Source: an uncultured Streptococcus sp.
GTDB taxonomy: Bacteria > Bacillota > Bacilli > Lactobacillales > Streptococcaceae
NCBI RefSeq assembly: GCF_905372115.1
Contig: NZ_CAJPNR010000039.1
Location: 1-19,767, forward strand
Length of the DNA: 19,767 nucleotides
Reading direction: 5' to 3'
The notes beneath the pieces are model-generated. The model saw nothing but the letters and a program-made list of their open reading frames with translations. It made no database searches and was not told the origin of the DNA. How positions within the stretch are numbered: position 1 is the stretch's first letter; every line of letters begins with the position of its first letter. The translations under genes and the position numbers were made by a program. Below are positions 7,017 through 14,450 of this stretch, piece after piece.

Positions 7017-7688
7017 ATGAATTTTTTTGAACAACTTTTTCTTTTAATGGACTTTTTAATTCACTTTTTACCACTCTTGTTTATCTTTGTTGTTTTTATT
7101 GTTTCATGGATAGTTTATATCTGTATAAAGAAACCTTTCTACAAAAGCATTTATGGGAAAGTGATTAGTCTACTCTTTTTGGGAACTTTGATTTGGAATC
7201 TTGTTTATTTTGGCGGAGAAGATCATGGCAGCTCTTACCAATTAGTAAAATTAAAACCAGGCGAAGCTGTTTATGTAAAGATTAAAAAGCCTAATTTTGA
7301 GCTAATAAAGGGTTCAGGAGTCAGTGTTTTAAAATTTAAAGATAAAACAGATGGGAAAATTAGAATATACGATTCTTATTTGAGAGAGCAAATAGGTGAA
7401 AATGAGTATATCTATGATGCAGAAAAAAAGTCTGTTCACTACTATAATGAAAAGGATGGGGGGATAACAATCCCAAACGAAAGGGCTTTATCCGATTTAG
7501 GTGTTGAGTTTAACGAAAACTATAGCATTGATGTCAACTTTACCCAAAATAGAGCGTTTGTTTTTAGTGTAAGCGACAGTGATCAAGATATCACTGTCCA
7601 AAACGAATCAGATAAACCCATATCTTTTTATGTCAAAGCCTATCACAGAGTCTATGGCTCAGAAGGCAGGGACCGAGATCTAGAATAA
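7017..7688 (+). CDS. Membrane-anchored protein with exported C-terminal domain, unrecognised
   Basis: A 223-residue product of unknown function. Two hydrophobic helices (about 13-37 and 48-64) flank the basic loop KKPFYKSIYGK. A polar, probably beta-rich domain follows (about 70-223), containing LKPGEAVYVKIKKPNFELIKGSG and a run of short alternating strands, and predicted to be extracellular. I see no catalytic motif, sortase signal or cysteines in that domain. AAAGG 6 nt upstream supports ATG 7017 over an in-frame TTG at 6993. The gene is visibly more AT-rich than its neighbours, which may indicate an accessory origin. It ends before a strong bidirectional terminator facing an AraC-type gene. 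The reading frame is well supported, the function is not. Confidence 0.75.
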   Translation: MNFFEQLFLLMDFLIHFLPLLFIFVVFIVSWIVYICIKKPFYKSIYGKVISLLFLGTLIWNLVYFGGEDHGSSYQLVKLKPGEAVYVKIKKPNFELIKGSGVSVLKFKDKTDGKIRIYDSYLREQIGENEYIYDAEKKSVHYYNEKDGGITIPNERALSDLGVEFNENYSIDVNFTQNRAFVFSVSDSDQDITVQNESDKPISFYVKAYHRVYGSEGRDRDLE

Positions 7689-7739
7689 TATCTTACAAAC
7701 ATATTGCTGTTTCTATCTTTCTTATAATATTGGCATTAC

Positions 7740-7789
7740 AAAAAACGAATACCTCAAAGTTCACTTAGCTTAGCAGGTATTCGTTTTTT
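7740..7789. terminator. Bidirectional terminator between convergent genes
   Basis: A perfect 15-bp stem (7740-7754 with 7775-7789, core ACGAATACCT) with a 20-nt loop carries A6 on one side and T6 on the other. It can therefore terminate both the plus-strand gene ending at 7688 and the minus-strand AraC-type gene ending at 7808. Confidence 0.9.
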
Positions 7790-7807
7790 ATTTTCTATTT
7801 TAGCGCT

Positions 7808-8680
7808 TCATTTCTTCCGATACTGACTTGGTGTCATTTGGTAGTATTTTTTAAACTGGCGATTGAAGTTGGACAGGTTATTAAAGCCAGCCTGGCTGGA
7901 GATTTCCAGTACAGAGAGGTTGGAGTGTTGCAGGAGTTCGGCTGCTTTGCGCAAGCGGAATTGGATCAGGTACTCAATGCATGAAACGCCCAGATGCTTC
8001 TTGAAGAAGTTCATGAAATGGGTGGAGCTGTAGCCACAGATGCCAGCCAGTTGGTCAATATTCAGGTCTTCTTGGTAGTGGGCATTGATGTAGTCAATGA
8101 TGGAGCGGATTTTTTCTTCCTTGCGGTAGCCTTCTGGTGATAGGTCTTTAGAAATGACATAGCCGTTCTCAAAGAGCAGGTAGAAGAGCTGGTTGAGTTG
8201 GGCTTTGAGCTGAAACTCGTAGTGAGATTTGCGGAAATAGCCTGTTTCCATAGCTGCTAAGAGGCACTGGCGAATCTCCGCATAGGCTGTATCATTGGGC
8301 TTGATCACATGAGTCAAGTCAAGCTGACCATTGTAGAGGGGCTGCAGGTAGTTGATGCTGGCCTGATCCATGGCAGAGTAACCCATCAGATCCAGATGGA
8401 AATTAATAGCGTCCATATAATGGCGCTCGTCGTTGATGGGGTGGATGGAGTGCAGGGCATTGGGGCGAATCAGGATAATATCACCTTTTTCGCTGTTAAA
8501 ATAGTCGTAGTCAATATGAAATTGTGCTTTTCCTTCGTGGACATAAATCATTTCAACATCGGTATGCCAGTGGAAAAGAATATCTGGATGACCATTCTCA
8601 GTGATGGTGCGGGTCAGAGAATAAGGGGTTCCTTGGTTTTTAAAAACGGTATTTTTATGTAGTTGGCCTAAATCAATCAT
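7808..8680 (-). CDS. AraC-family transcriptional regulator with N-terminal cupin domain
   Basis: A 290-residue cytoplasmic DNA-binding regulator. Residues about 15-100 form an AraC-type cupin (HWHTDVEMIYVHEGKAQFHI, then GDIILIRPNALHSIHP), usually the sugar or ligand sensor. Residues about 190-290 are the double helix-turn-helix: LNIDQLAGICGYSSTHFMNFFKKHLG (first HTH, 206-231) and the signature ISSQAGFNNLSNFNRQFKKYYQMTPSQYR (260-288). The frame is open to 8746, but GAAAGAG 7 nt before the ATG at 8680 and the family's usual length favour that start. It diverges from the GH1 6-phospho-beta-glucosidase gene, so control of that gene in response to a beta-glucoside is the likely job; the ligand is unknown. 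Confidence 0.88.
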   Translation of the reverse strand: MIDLGQLHKNTVFKNQGTPYSLTRTITENGHPDILFHWHTDVEMIYVHEGKAQFHIDYDYFNSEKGDIILIRPNALHSIHPINDERHYMDAINFHLDLMGYSAMDQASINYLQPLYNGQLDLTHVIKPNDTAYAEIRQCLLAAMETGYFRKSHYEFQLKAQLNQLFYLLFENGYVISKDLSPEGYRKEEKIRSIIDYINAHYQEDLNIDQLAGICGYSSTHFMNFFKKHLGVSCIEYLIQFRLRKAAELLQHSNLSVLEISSQAGFNNLSNFNRQFKKYYQMTPSQYRKK

Positions 8681-8704
8681 GGGGACACTCTTTCGTAGAA
8701 TAGT

Positions 8705-8767
8705 ACAATTTATTAAGATAATTGTGTTAGAAAATATGTTTGACAACTATTATAATATAAATACAAA
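8705..8767. promoter_or_regulatory. Divergent promoter region between AraC-type regulator and GH1 gene
   Basis: TTGACAA at 8740-8746 can act as -35 in both directions. Rightward, TTGACA (8740-8745), 16 bp, TACAAA (8762-8767). Leftward, TTGTCA (complement of 8741-8746), 17 bp, AATTAT (complement of 8718-8723). Both -10 elements are weak (4 of 6), which would suit activator dependence. The inverted repeat ACAATT-N9-AATTGT (8705-8725) lies beside the leftward promoter and may be an operator. A poor cre-like match (6 of 8 specified bases) lies at 8773-8786. Confidence 0.45.
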
Positions 8768-8785
8768 AAAAACGAAAGCGAGAAA

Positions 8786-10231
8786 ATGCAAATGGGTAAA
8801 TTTCCGCAGAATTTCCTCTGGGGCGGTGCAACTGCAGCCAACCAGTATGAAGGTGCCTATAATCTGGATGGGAAAGGCCTGTCTGTTCAGGATGTGACTC
8901 CAAAAGGCGGAGTGCCAGCCAAGCCAGGTGACCGCAATCCTTTGATTACCGAGGGGCCGACAGCAGATAATCTCAAGCTGGAAGGGATTGATTTCTATCA
9001 TCGCTATAAGGAGGACATTGCCCTCTTTGCAGAGATGGGTTTCAAGGTCTACCGAACTTCTATTGCCTGGTCTCGGATTTTTCCAAATGGGGACGAGCTG
9101 GAGCCCAATGAAGCTGGTCTGCAATTTTATGACAATCTTTTTGACGAACTGGCCAAATATGGCATTGAGCCGCTGATTACCCTGTCTCACTATGAAACGC
9201 CCCTGCATTTGGCTCGTCACTACAATGGCTGGGCCAACCGTGATTTAATTGGCTTCTACGAGCGCTATGTTCGCACGGTTTTTACCCACTATAAGGACAA
9301 GGTCAAGTATTGGCTGACCTTTAATGAAATCAACTCTGTTCTCCATGCGCCCTTTATGAGCGGCGGCATTGCTACGCCAGCTGAAGAGTTGTCCAAACAG
9401 GACCTCTATCAAGCGGTCCATCATGAGCTGGTAGCTTCTGCCTTGGCAACGAAAATCGGCCATGAGATTAATCCTGATTTTAAGATTGGCTGTATGGTCC
9501 TGGCTATGCCAGCCTATCCTATGACGCCTAAGCCAGAAGATGTGCTGGCAGCTCGGGAATTTGAAAATCAAAATTACCTCTTCTCTGATATCCATGCGCG
9601 TGGGAAATACCCTGCCTATATCAATCGTTTCTTCAAGGAGAATGGGATTGAGATTCAGTTTGCGCCGGGCGACAAAGAGCTTTTGGCTGAAAATACTGTT
9701 GACTTTATTTCCTTCTCCTACTACATGAGTGTGGTTGCGGCTCATGATCCGGAAAATTATTCTTCCGGCCGAGGCAATCTTTTAGGTGGCATCATGAATC
9801 CCCATCTGGCTAGCTCGGAATGGGGCTGGCAGATTGACCCAATTGGTCTGCGCTTGGTTCTAAATAGCTTTTATGACCGCTATCAGCTGCCTCTCTTCAT
9901 CGTGGAAAATGGTCTCGGTGCCAAGGATGTCTTGGTGGATGGCCCAAATGGCCCAACGGTTGAAGATGACTACCACATTGATTATCTCAAACAGCACTTG
10001 CAGCAGGTAGGAGAAGCGTTGGAAGATGGCGTAGAATTGCTAGGTTACACGACTTGGGGCTGTATTGACCTGGTCTCAGCCAGCACTGCAGAACTCAGCA
10101 AGCGCTATGGCTTTATCTACGTTGACCGCAACGATGACGGCAGCGGAACTCTAGCACGTTACAAGAAAAAATCTTTTGATTGGTACAAAGAAGTCATTGC
10201 GACGAATGGAGACAGTCTCTATCAGGATTGA
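8786..10231 (+). CDS. 6-phospho-beta-glucosidase, glycoside hydrolase family 1
   Basis: Cytoplasmic retaining glycosidase that cleaves PTS-phosphorylated beta-glucosides (cellobiose-6-P, arbutin-6-P, salicin-6-P type) to glucose-6-phosphate. The 481-residue product matches GH1 length. The N-terminal signature FLWGGATAANQYEG is present, the acid/base Glu181 is in LTFNEIN, and the nucleophile Glu375 is in FIVENGLG. SKRYGFIYVD (Ser438, Lys439, Tyr441) is the phosphate-recognising signature of 6-phospho enzymes. The SD is poor: GAG is 4 nt from ATG 8786 and 9 nt from a second in-frame ATG at 8792, so the true start may be two codons later. No PTS permease gene lies next to it. It is divergent from an AraC-type regulator and closed by its own terminator. 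Confidence 0.92.
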   Translation: MQMGKFPQNFLWGGATAANQYEGAYNLDGKGLSVQDVTPKGGVPAKPGDRNPLITEGPTADNLKLEGIDFYHRYKEDIALFAEMGFKVYRTSIAWSRIFPNGDELEPNEAGLQFYDNLFDELAKYGIEPLITLSHYETPLHLARHYNGWANRDLIGFYERYVRTVFTHYKDKVKYWLTFNEINSVLHAPFMSGGIATPAEELSKQDLYQAVHHELVASALATKIGHEINPDFKIGCMVLAMPAYPMTPKPEDVLAAREFENQNYLFSDIHARGKYPAYINRFFKENGIEIQFAPGDKELLAENTVDFISFSYYMSVVAAHDPENYSSGRGNLLGGIMNPHLASSEWGWQIDPIGLRLVLNSFYDRYQLPLFIVENGLGAKDVLVDGPNGPTVEDDYHIDYLKQHLQQVGEALEDGVELLGYTTWGCIDLVSASTAELSKRYGFIYVDRNDDGSGTLARYKKKSFDWYKEVIATNGDSLYQD

Positions 10232-10267
10232 ATGACTTAAACAAAATAGAATGGCTCCTTATAAAAT

Positions 10268-10295
10268 AAACCAAGTCCTATCTGGCTTGGTTTTT
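10268..10295 (+). terminator. Intrinsic terminator of the GH1 gene
   Basis: A stem of AAACCAAG plus CC (one bulged T) pairs with GG plus CTTGGTTT, and TTTTT follows. It begins 36 nt after the stop codon. Confidence 0.8.
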
Positions 10296-10434
10296 ATATA
10301 TTTTAAGATGGGAATTAGTTGAACCTTCTTGATTTCAAAGGGAAGCTGTCTCTATAAAAAAAGTAAGAATTTATTTGCAAAATTACAGATACATGAATCC
10401 GTTTGCAAAAAACAAAGACGCCTCAAATAAAATA

Positions 10435-10443
10435 TGGTATAAT
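10435..10443 (+). promoter_or_regulatory. Extended -10 promoter of the transglutaminase-like lipoprotein gene
   Basis: TGGTATAAT lies 33 nt before ATG 10477 with no convincing -35. The motif TTTGCAAAA occurs twice upstream (10374-10382 and 10402-10410), 28 bp apart. The promoter lies inside the open-frame extension from 10375, which argues that the extension is not translated. Confidence 0.65.
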
Positions 10444-10476
10444 ATGTTAAGAATATCTATTTCAGGAGGGAAAATC

Positions 10477-12606
10477 ATGAGTAGGAAAATCCGTTTCATT
10501 TCTCTGCTTACTTTGTTGATTTGTTTTCTGATGGGCTGCAGTCTTTTTCAAAAGAACGGTGGAGGTCCGGGAGAGCAAGGCGGCAAATTTTCGGAAAGTG
10601 TTCGTAAGCTGAGAGAAAAATACAGCAAAAATACTCCTTATGATGTCCAAGAAAAGGTCATTCAGATCAAGGAAAATGAGCCTATTACCTTTCCGACAGA
10701 GGTACAAAAACCTAACGATTTTGAGACACTGCCCCATGCAGGACAGACTGAGTTGATTTCTTCCTTTGAAATTTATGGGGATAGCAACTTACGAGCTATT
10801 TTAGGAGGTGACTTTAAGCTGAATGATAAGCGGCAGATAGTGATTGAGCCAGCTTATCATTTCTCTGCGACTAGAGTAGAGCCAAATGGAGAGCATACGG
10901 AATATGGTCTAGCCAAGCAAGGTGAGAGCTGGGGTGTCTTTGATACGCTCTATTTGCTGCAACGGGATGATGAGCGCACAGGTAAAAAGCTTAAAAAGCC
11001 AAAACTTTGGATCGTTAAGATAGATAAGAAAGGGCGCGATAAGCTAGCTCTGAAAACCAAGAGCAGTCTGCTCGGAGATGGTCGCTTGCAGCTGGAATGG
11101 ACCGAAGTACCGGGAGCGGACTCTTATTCCATTATAAAAAGAGAGTATGTGACCATGCCTGGCAGCGATACTAAGACAGGTCTTTATAACTATAAAGAGG
11201 TCGATCGGGTCACTTCGACAGTGTATCGGACAGATTTGCCTACCCACTATGATAGCCGTAACGGCGGCCGTTCCGGTGATGATCCGATACTTGCCAGACA
11301 ACGGTTGCTGCAGGCTTACGACCAGGATTACAGTAAGAAAACGGTTGAGAAAAAGCCTTATGAACTCCTTGTTGTTCCCCTTAAAGACAAGGAAGCTTTA
11401 GGAACTATCAGCAATCCTATCTCATCTGATGGCTTTGCGAAACTGATGCCGAATCAAATCGATTTTCGGAGTTTTTCTGACCAGGTTTCCGCCCTGCGTC
11501 AGAAGGGAAACATTCCTGAAGAAGCACCGCTGCAGATGATGGATGGCCAGATTCAGAACTTTCCAATCGTCTATGAAAAAATTGAAAAAGAAGGCCGGGA
11601 TGTCAGATGTCTGGTCTCTATCAAGGGCATGCCTACTGTCAAAACGGACTTTTTCATTGAACAGGCCAGTGTAGAAGAAGTCCAGCCTGTTGTAGATAAA
11701 CATAATGAAAAGGTCAATAAAGAGGAAAGTAAGTCTGGCGTTTCAGAGAAATATATCAGCGTAGAGCAGGCTGACTTGGATCTCAAGGGTAAAACAGTCG
11801 TTCATGATGTTAGTGATATTGAGGAAAGAGTGGCAGCCAGAAGTGCGGCGCAGGAATATTTTGCCAAGGCTCTTCTGTCCGATGCAGAATATGTCGATTA
11901 CAGTGAGTTTCCAGAGCTGAGTGAAGGAGATGTCAGTGAATTGCTTCACGATGTTTTAGAGCAAAATCCAGTCATTCAGCAGGGAGTGCTCCCTACCATT
12001 GATGCTAAGCAACATGTGGTAAGTTTTAAATACGATGCTGATGAAACAGCCAAATATAAGAAGGCCCGAAAAAAGGTCAAAGAGATTGTCAAAGACATCA
12101 TCAAAGACCAGATGAGCGACCGAGAAAAGATTGAGGCAATTAATCAGTATATGATTGAGCATATTAGCTATGATAAGGCTGCTTACCAAGGCTTTTTGAA
12201 TTACAAAACATCTATTGAAAATAAAGAATCAGAAGAGTCTATTTCAAAAGCGTTTAAAGATATGCAAGACGGTATTCGCAAGTATGAATCTAGTTTTGAT
12301 ATTACTGGTCCGCTATTTGAGGGCAAGGGAGTCTGTCAAGCTTATGCTGTAACCTTCCAGGCTCTTGCTCAGGAAGCTGGTCTCGAAACCATGTATGTGA
12401 GTGGAAATACAGATGATTTTGACCCGCATGCTTGGAACTTCGCAAAAGTAGATGGTCAGTGGCTGGCTTTAGATGTTGCCTGGAATGACTCTGACGGAGA
12501 CAGCAATAAAACAGAAAATGAATACTTGCTATTGGCCATGGATAATCCACTCTACGCACAGAGCCACTATGCCTTTGACAGATACGAAGATGCTATTAAA
12601 GAATGA
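10477..12606 (+). CDS. Large lipoprotein with C-terminal transglutaminase-like domain
   Basis: A 709-residue predicted surface lipoprotein. The signal peptide ends in FLMGC (lipidated Cys21), followed by a Gly/Lys-rich linker. A segment around 203-255 (LQLEWTEVPGADSYSIIKREY) resembles a fibronectin type III strand pattern. The middle (about 260-560) is charged and unrecognised. The last ~170 residues form a transglutaminase-like domain: KIEAINQYMIEHISYD leads in, with Cys620 in GKGVCQAYA, His651 in DPHAWNFAKVDGQW and Asp666 in LALDVAWND, a complete triad. Such domains in bacteria may be proteases, crosslinkers or peptide cyclising enzymes; which one applies cannot be read here. AGGAGG 6 nt upstream fixes ATG 10477. 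It is transcribed alone, between two terminators. Confidence 0.85.
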   Translation: MSRKIRFISLLTLLICFLMGCSLFQKNGGGPGEQGGKFSESVRKLREKYSKNTPYDVQEKVIQIKENEPITFPTEVQKPNDFETLPHAGQTELISSFEIYGDSNLRAILGGDFKLNDKRQIVIEPAYHFSATRVEPNGEHTEYGLAKQGESWGVFDTLYLLQRDDERTGKKLKKPKLWIVKIDKKGRDKLALKTKSSLLGDGRLQLEWTEVPGADSYSIIKREYVTMPGSDTKTGLYNYKEVDRVTSTVYRTDLPTHYDSRNGGRSGDDPILARQRLLQAYDQDYSKKTVEKKPYELLVVPLKDKEALGTISNPISSDGFAKLMPNQIDFRSFSDQVSALRQKGNIPEEAPLQMMDGQIQNFPIVYEKIEKEGRDVRCLVSIKGMPTVKTDFFIEQASVEEVQPVVDKHNEKVNKEESKSGVSEKYISVEQADLDLKGKTVVHDVSDIEERVAARSAAQEYFAKALLSDAEYVDYSEFPELSEGDVSELLHDVLEQNPVIQQGVLPTIDAKQHVVSFKYDADETAKYKKARKKVKEIVKDIIKDQMSDREKIEAINQYMIEHISYDKAAYQGFLNYKTSIENKESEESISKAFKDMQDGIRKYESSFDITGPLFEGKGVCQAYAVTFQALAQEAGLETMYVSGNTDDFDPHAWNFAKVDGQWLALDVAWNDSDGDSNKTENEYLLLAMDNPLYAQSHYAFDRYEDAIKE

Positions 12607-12671
12607 TGCTCCAAATAGAAGCAATCTTTAAATGATGCCTAAGTCTTGTAAGGCAAGGAAGAAGCCAATCA

Positions 12672-12703
12672 AAAACCCTGAGATACTGTTATCTCAGGGT
12701 TTT
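12672..12703. terminator. Bidirectional terminator between convergent genes
   Basis: A perfect 14-bp stem (AAAACCCTGAGATA with TATCTCAGGGTTTT) closes the tetraloop CTGT. T runs on both strands serve the lipoprotein gene ending at 12606 and the minus-strand opu operon ending at 12712. Confidence 0.92.
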
Positions 12704-12711
12704 CTATACTT

Positions 12712-14436
12712 TTATTTCTTCCAGCTTTCGACTTCTTTCTGGTGGTTTTTGATCCACTCTTTAGCTGCAGCTTCTGGTGAACTGCCTTCGTTAATCTTAA
12801 GCATGACTTCTTCCATGTCCTTTTGAGTCCAGTTGAAGTTGTCTAGGACCTTGTTGACTTCTGGTAAGTCCTTGTCTAGATTTTTTCGAGTCATAGTGTG
12901 GATAGCTTCCTTGCCGCCCATGGTTCCCTTAGGATCCTTTAGGTATTTGAGGTCGTATTTGGAGAACATCCAGTGTGGTGACCAGCCGGTTACGATGATA
13001 TCTTCTTTATTCTTAATAGCCTGATCCAGAGCAGTGGTCATGGCTCCTGTTGAGGAAGAAGAAAGATTCCAGCCACTGAGATTGCTGTATTCTTGCATAG
13101 TCTTCTCAGTCGCGGTCATGATACCAGCGCCGGGCTCAATACCTGTGATGGTTTTCTTGGCTTGGTCTGACAGGTCTTCGATAGAGTCAGCGTCCATATA
13201 GCTTGGTACGACTAGCCCTGTTTTAACGCCCTCAAGGTTTGGCCCCAAGTCCACTAGCTTGTCCTTGTACTCCTCATAGAGAGCAGCGTGGGTGGTCGGC
13301 AACCAGGCAGAAACCATGGCATCGGCTTCGCCATTAGCAACGGACTTCCACATAACGGCATTGTCCAGCGGTGTGATGGTGACATCGTAACCCATTTCCT
13401 TGAGAGCTTCCGCTACGACATTAGTTGAGGCAACTTCGGAGTCCCATTCAACATAGGCAAGGTTGACCTTTTCTTTTTTGCTTTGCTGAAGCTTGGTCAC
13501 TTGATTTCCGACAAAGGCTGTCAGGATGACAGCAGCCAGAGCAGACCAGAGCATAATCTTGTTGCGTTTTTCCTTGGCAGTGACCGGTGATTTTTTAGCC
13601 AGAGGCTGGTTGAGCTTCTGGGTCAGGCGGTCAATGATAATGGCCAGGATAACCAGAGATACCCCATTGACAAAGCCGGAACCGATGTCGGCATGCTGCA
13701 GGGCAGAGAGAACGCCGCGGCCCAGTCCTGGCGCCCCAATCATAGAGGCGGTAACGACCATTGAAAGAGCCAGCATGATGGTCTGATTGACCCCAGCTAG
13801 GATGGTATTTTTAGCCAGAGGCAGCTCGACTTTGAAGAGCTTCTGCTTGCCAGTGCCCCCAAAAGAGTCTGACGCTTCAATCAGCTCGGTTGGAATCTGA
13901 CGAATGGCTAGATTGGTAAAGCGGACAGTCGGTGGCAGGGCAAAGATGACAGAGGCAAAGACCCCAGGCACCATACCAATGCCGAAGAAGGCTACGGCCG
14001 GTATCAGGTAGACAAAGGCTGGCATGGTCTGCATAAAGTCCAGCAAGGGCTTGATAACGGCTTCGACGCGATTGCTCTTAGCCATCCAAATCCCCAGTGG
14101 AATACCGATGATAATGGAAATGGCACTGGAGACGATGACCAAGGTCACAGTGTTCATGAGATTTTCCCAGAGGCCTTGGTTGTAAACAAAGAGCAGGCCT
14201 AGGAAGGTGAGCAGGGGCAGCCCCAGCTTACGTTTGGAAATCAAATAGGTAAAAATAGTGATGACTGCGATAAAGAGCAGGGGTGGAATGAAGAGCAGGG
14301 TGTCTGTCATTCCATTCATGATGGCATTTCCGATAGCCTGAAGAACCGAGAAAAGCCCGGAGAAGGTATCAGTTACCCAGTTAGTAAAGGCCTCAACCCA
14401 TTGAGAAACGGGGATTGGCTGTTGTAAAATATTCAA
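12712..14436 (-). CDS. opuABC: Glycine-betaine ABC transporter, fused permease and substrate-binding protein (OpuA type)
   Basis: Membrane subunit of the osmoprotectant importer, 574 residues. Residues 1-280 are the permease: hydrophobic segments near 40-65, 75-90, 95-118, 138-170, 215-235 and 255-270, with the EAA loop at 184-206 (ELIEASDSFGGTGKQKLFKV). A further helix (295-312) tethers a C-terminal OpuAC-type binding domain (about 322-574) to the outer face. The aromatic betaine-binding candidates are Trp332 (VEWDSE), Trp378 (AWLPTTH) and Trp485/Trp489 (GWSPHWMF). The start is TTG at 14436, set by GGGAGG 8 nt upstream; no earlier ATG is in frame and the next Met is residue 40. Only 14 nt separate it from opuAA. 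Homologues are called BusAB in Lactococcus and some streptococci. Confidence 0.93.
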   Translation of the reverse strand: MNILQQPIPVSQWVEAFTNWVTDTFSGLFSVLQAIGNAIMNGMTDTLLFIPPLLFIAVITIFTYLISKRKLGLPLLTFLGLLFVYNQGLWENLMNTVTLVIVSSAISIIIGIPLGIWMAKSNRVEAVIKPLLDFMQTMPAFVYLIPAVAFFGIGMVPGVFASVIFALPPTVRFTNLAIRQIPTELIEASDSFGGTGKQKLFKVELPLAKNTILAGVNQTIMLALSMVVTASMIGAPGLGRGVLSALQHADIGSGFVNGVSLVILAIIIDRLTQKLNQPLAKKSPVTAKEKRNKIMLWSALAAVILTAFVGNQVTKLQQSKKEKVNLAYVEWDSEVASTNVVAEALKEMGYDVTITPLDNAVMWKSVANGEADAMVSAWLPTTHAALYEEYKDKLVDLGPNLEGVKTGLVVPSYMDADSIEDLSDQAKKTITGIEPGAGIMTATEKTMQEYSNLSGWNLSSSSTGAMTTALDQAIKNKEDIIVTGWSPHWMFSKYDLKYLKDPKGTMGGKEAIHTMTRKNLDKDLPEVNKVLDNFNWTQKDMEEVMLKINEGSSPEAAAKEWIKNHQKEVESWKK

Positions 14437-14450
14437 AATGCGAACCTCCC

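Noticed and set aside
8751..8756. Perfect TATAAT in the AraC-GH1 spacer
   Set aside because: No -35 at 16-18 bp on either strand and no TG extension. I preferred the TTGACAA-based pairs, but it cannot be excluded without start-site mapping.
8773..8786. cre site over the start region of the GH1 gene
   Set aside because: Only 6 of 8 fixed bases match, missing one in each half; too weak to call.
8750..9745. Long minus-strand ORFs (8750-9220 and 9245-9745) opposite the GH1 gene
   Set aside because: Antisense frames of a conserved GH1 gene with no SD or recognisable motif.
10375..10476. 34-codon extension of the lipoprotein gene
   Set aside because: It contains the extended -10 promoter and the AGGAGG SD; starting at 10477 gives a proper signal peptide with lipobox.
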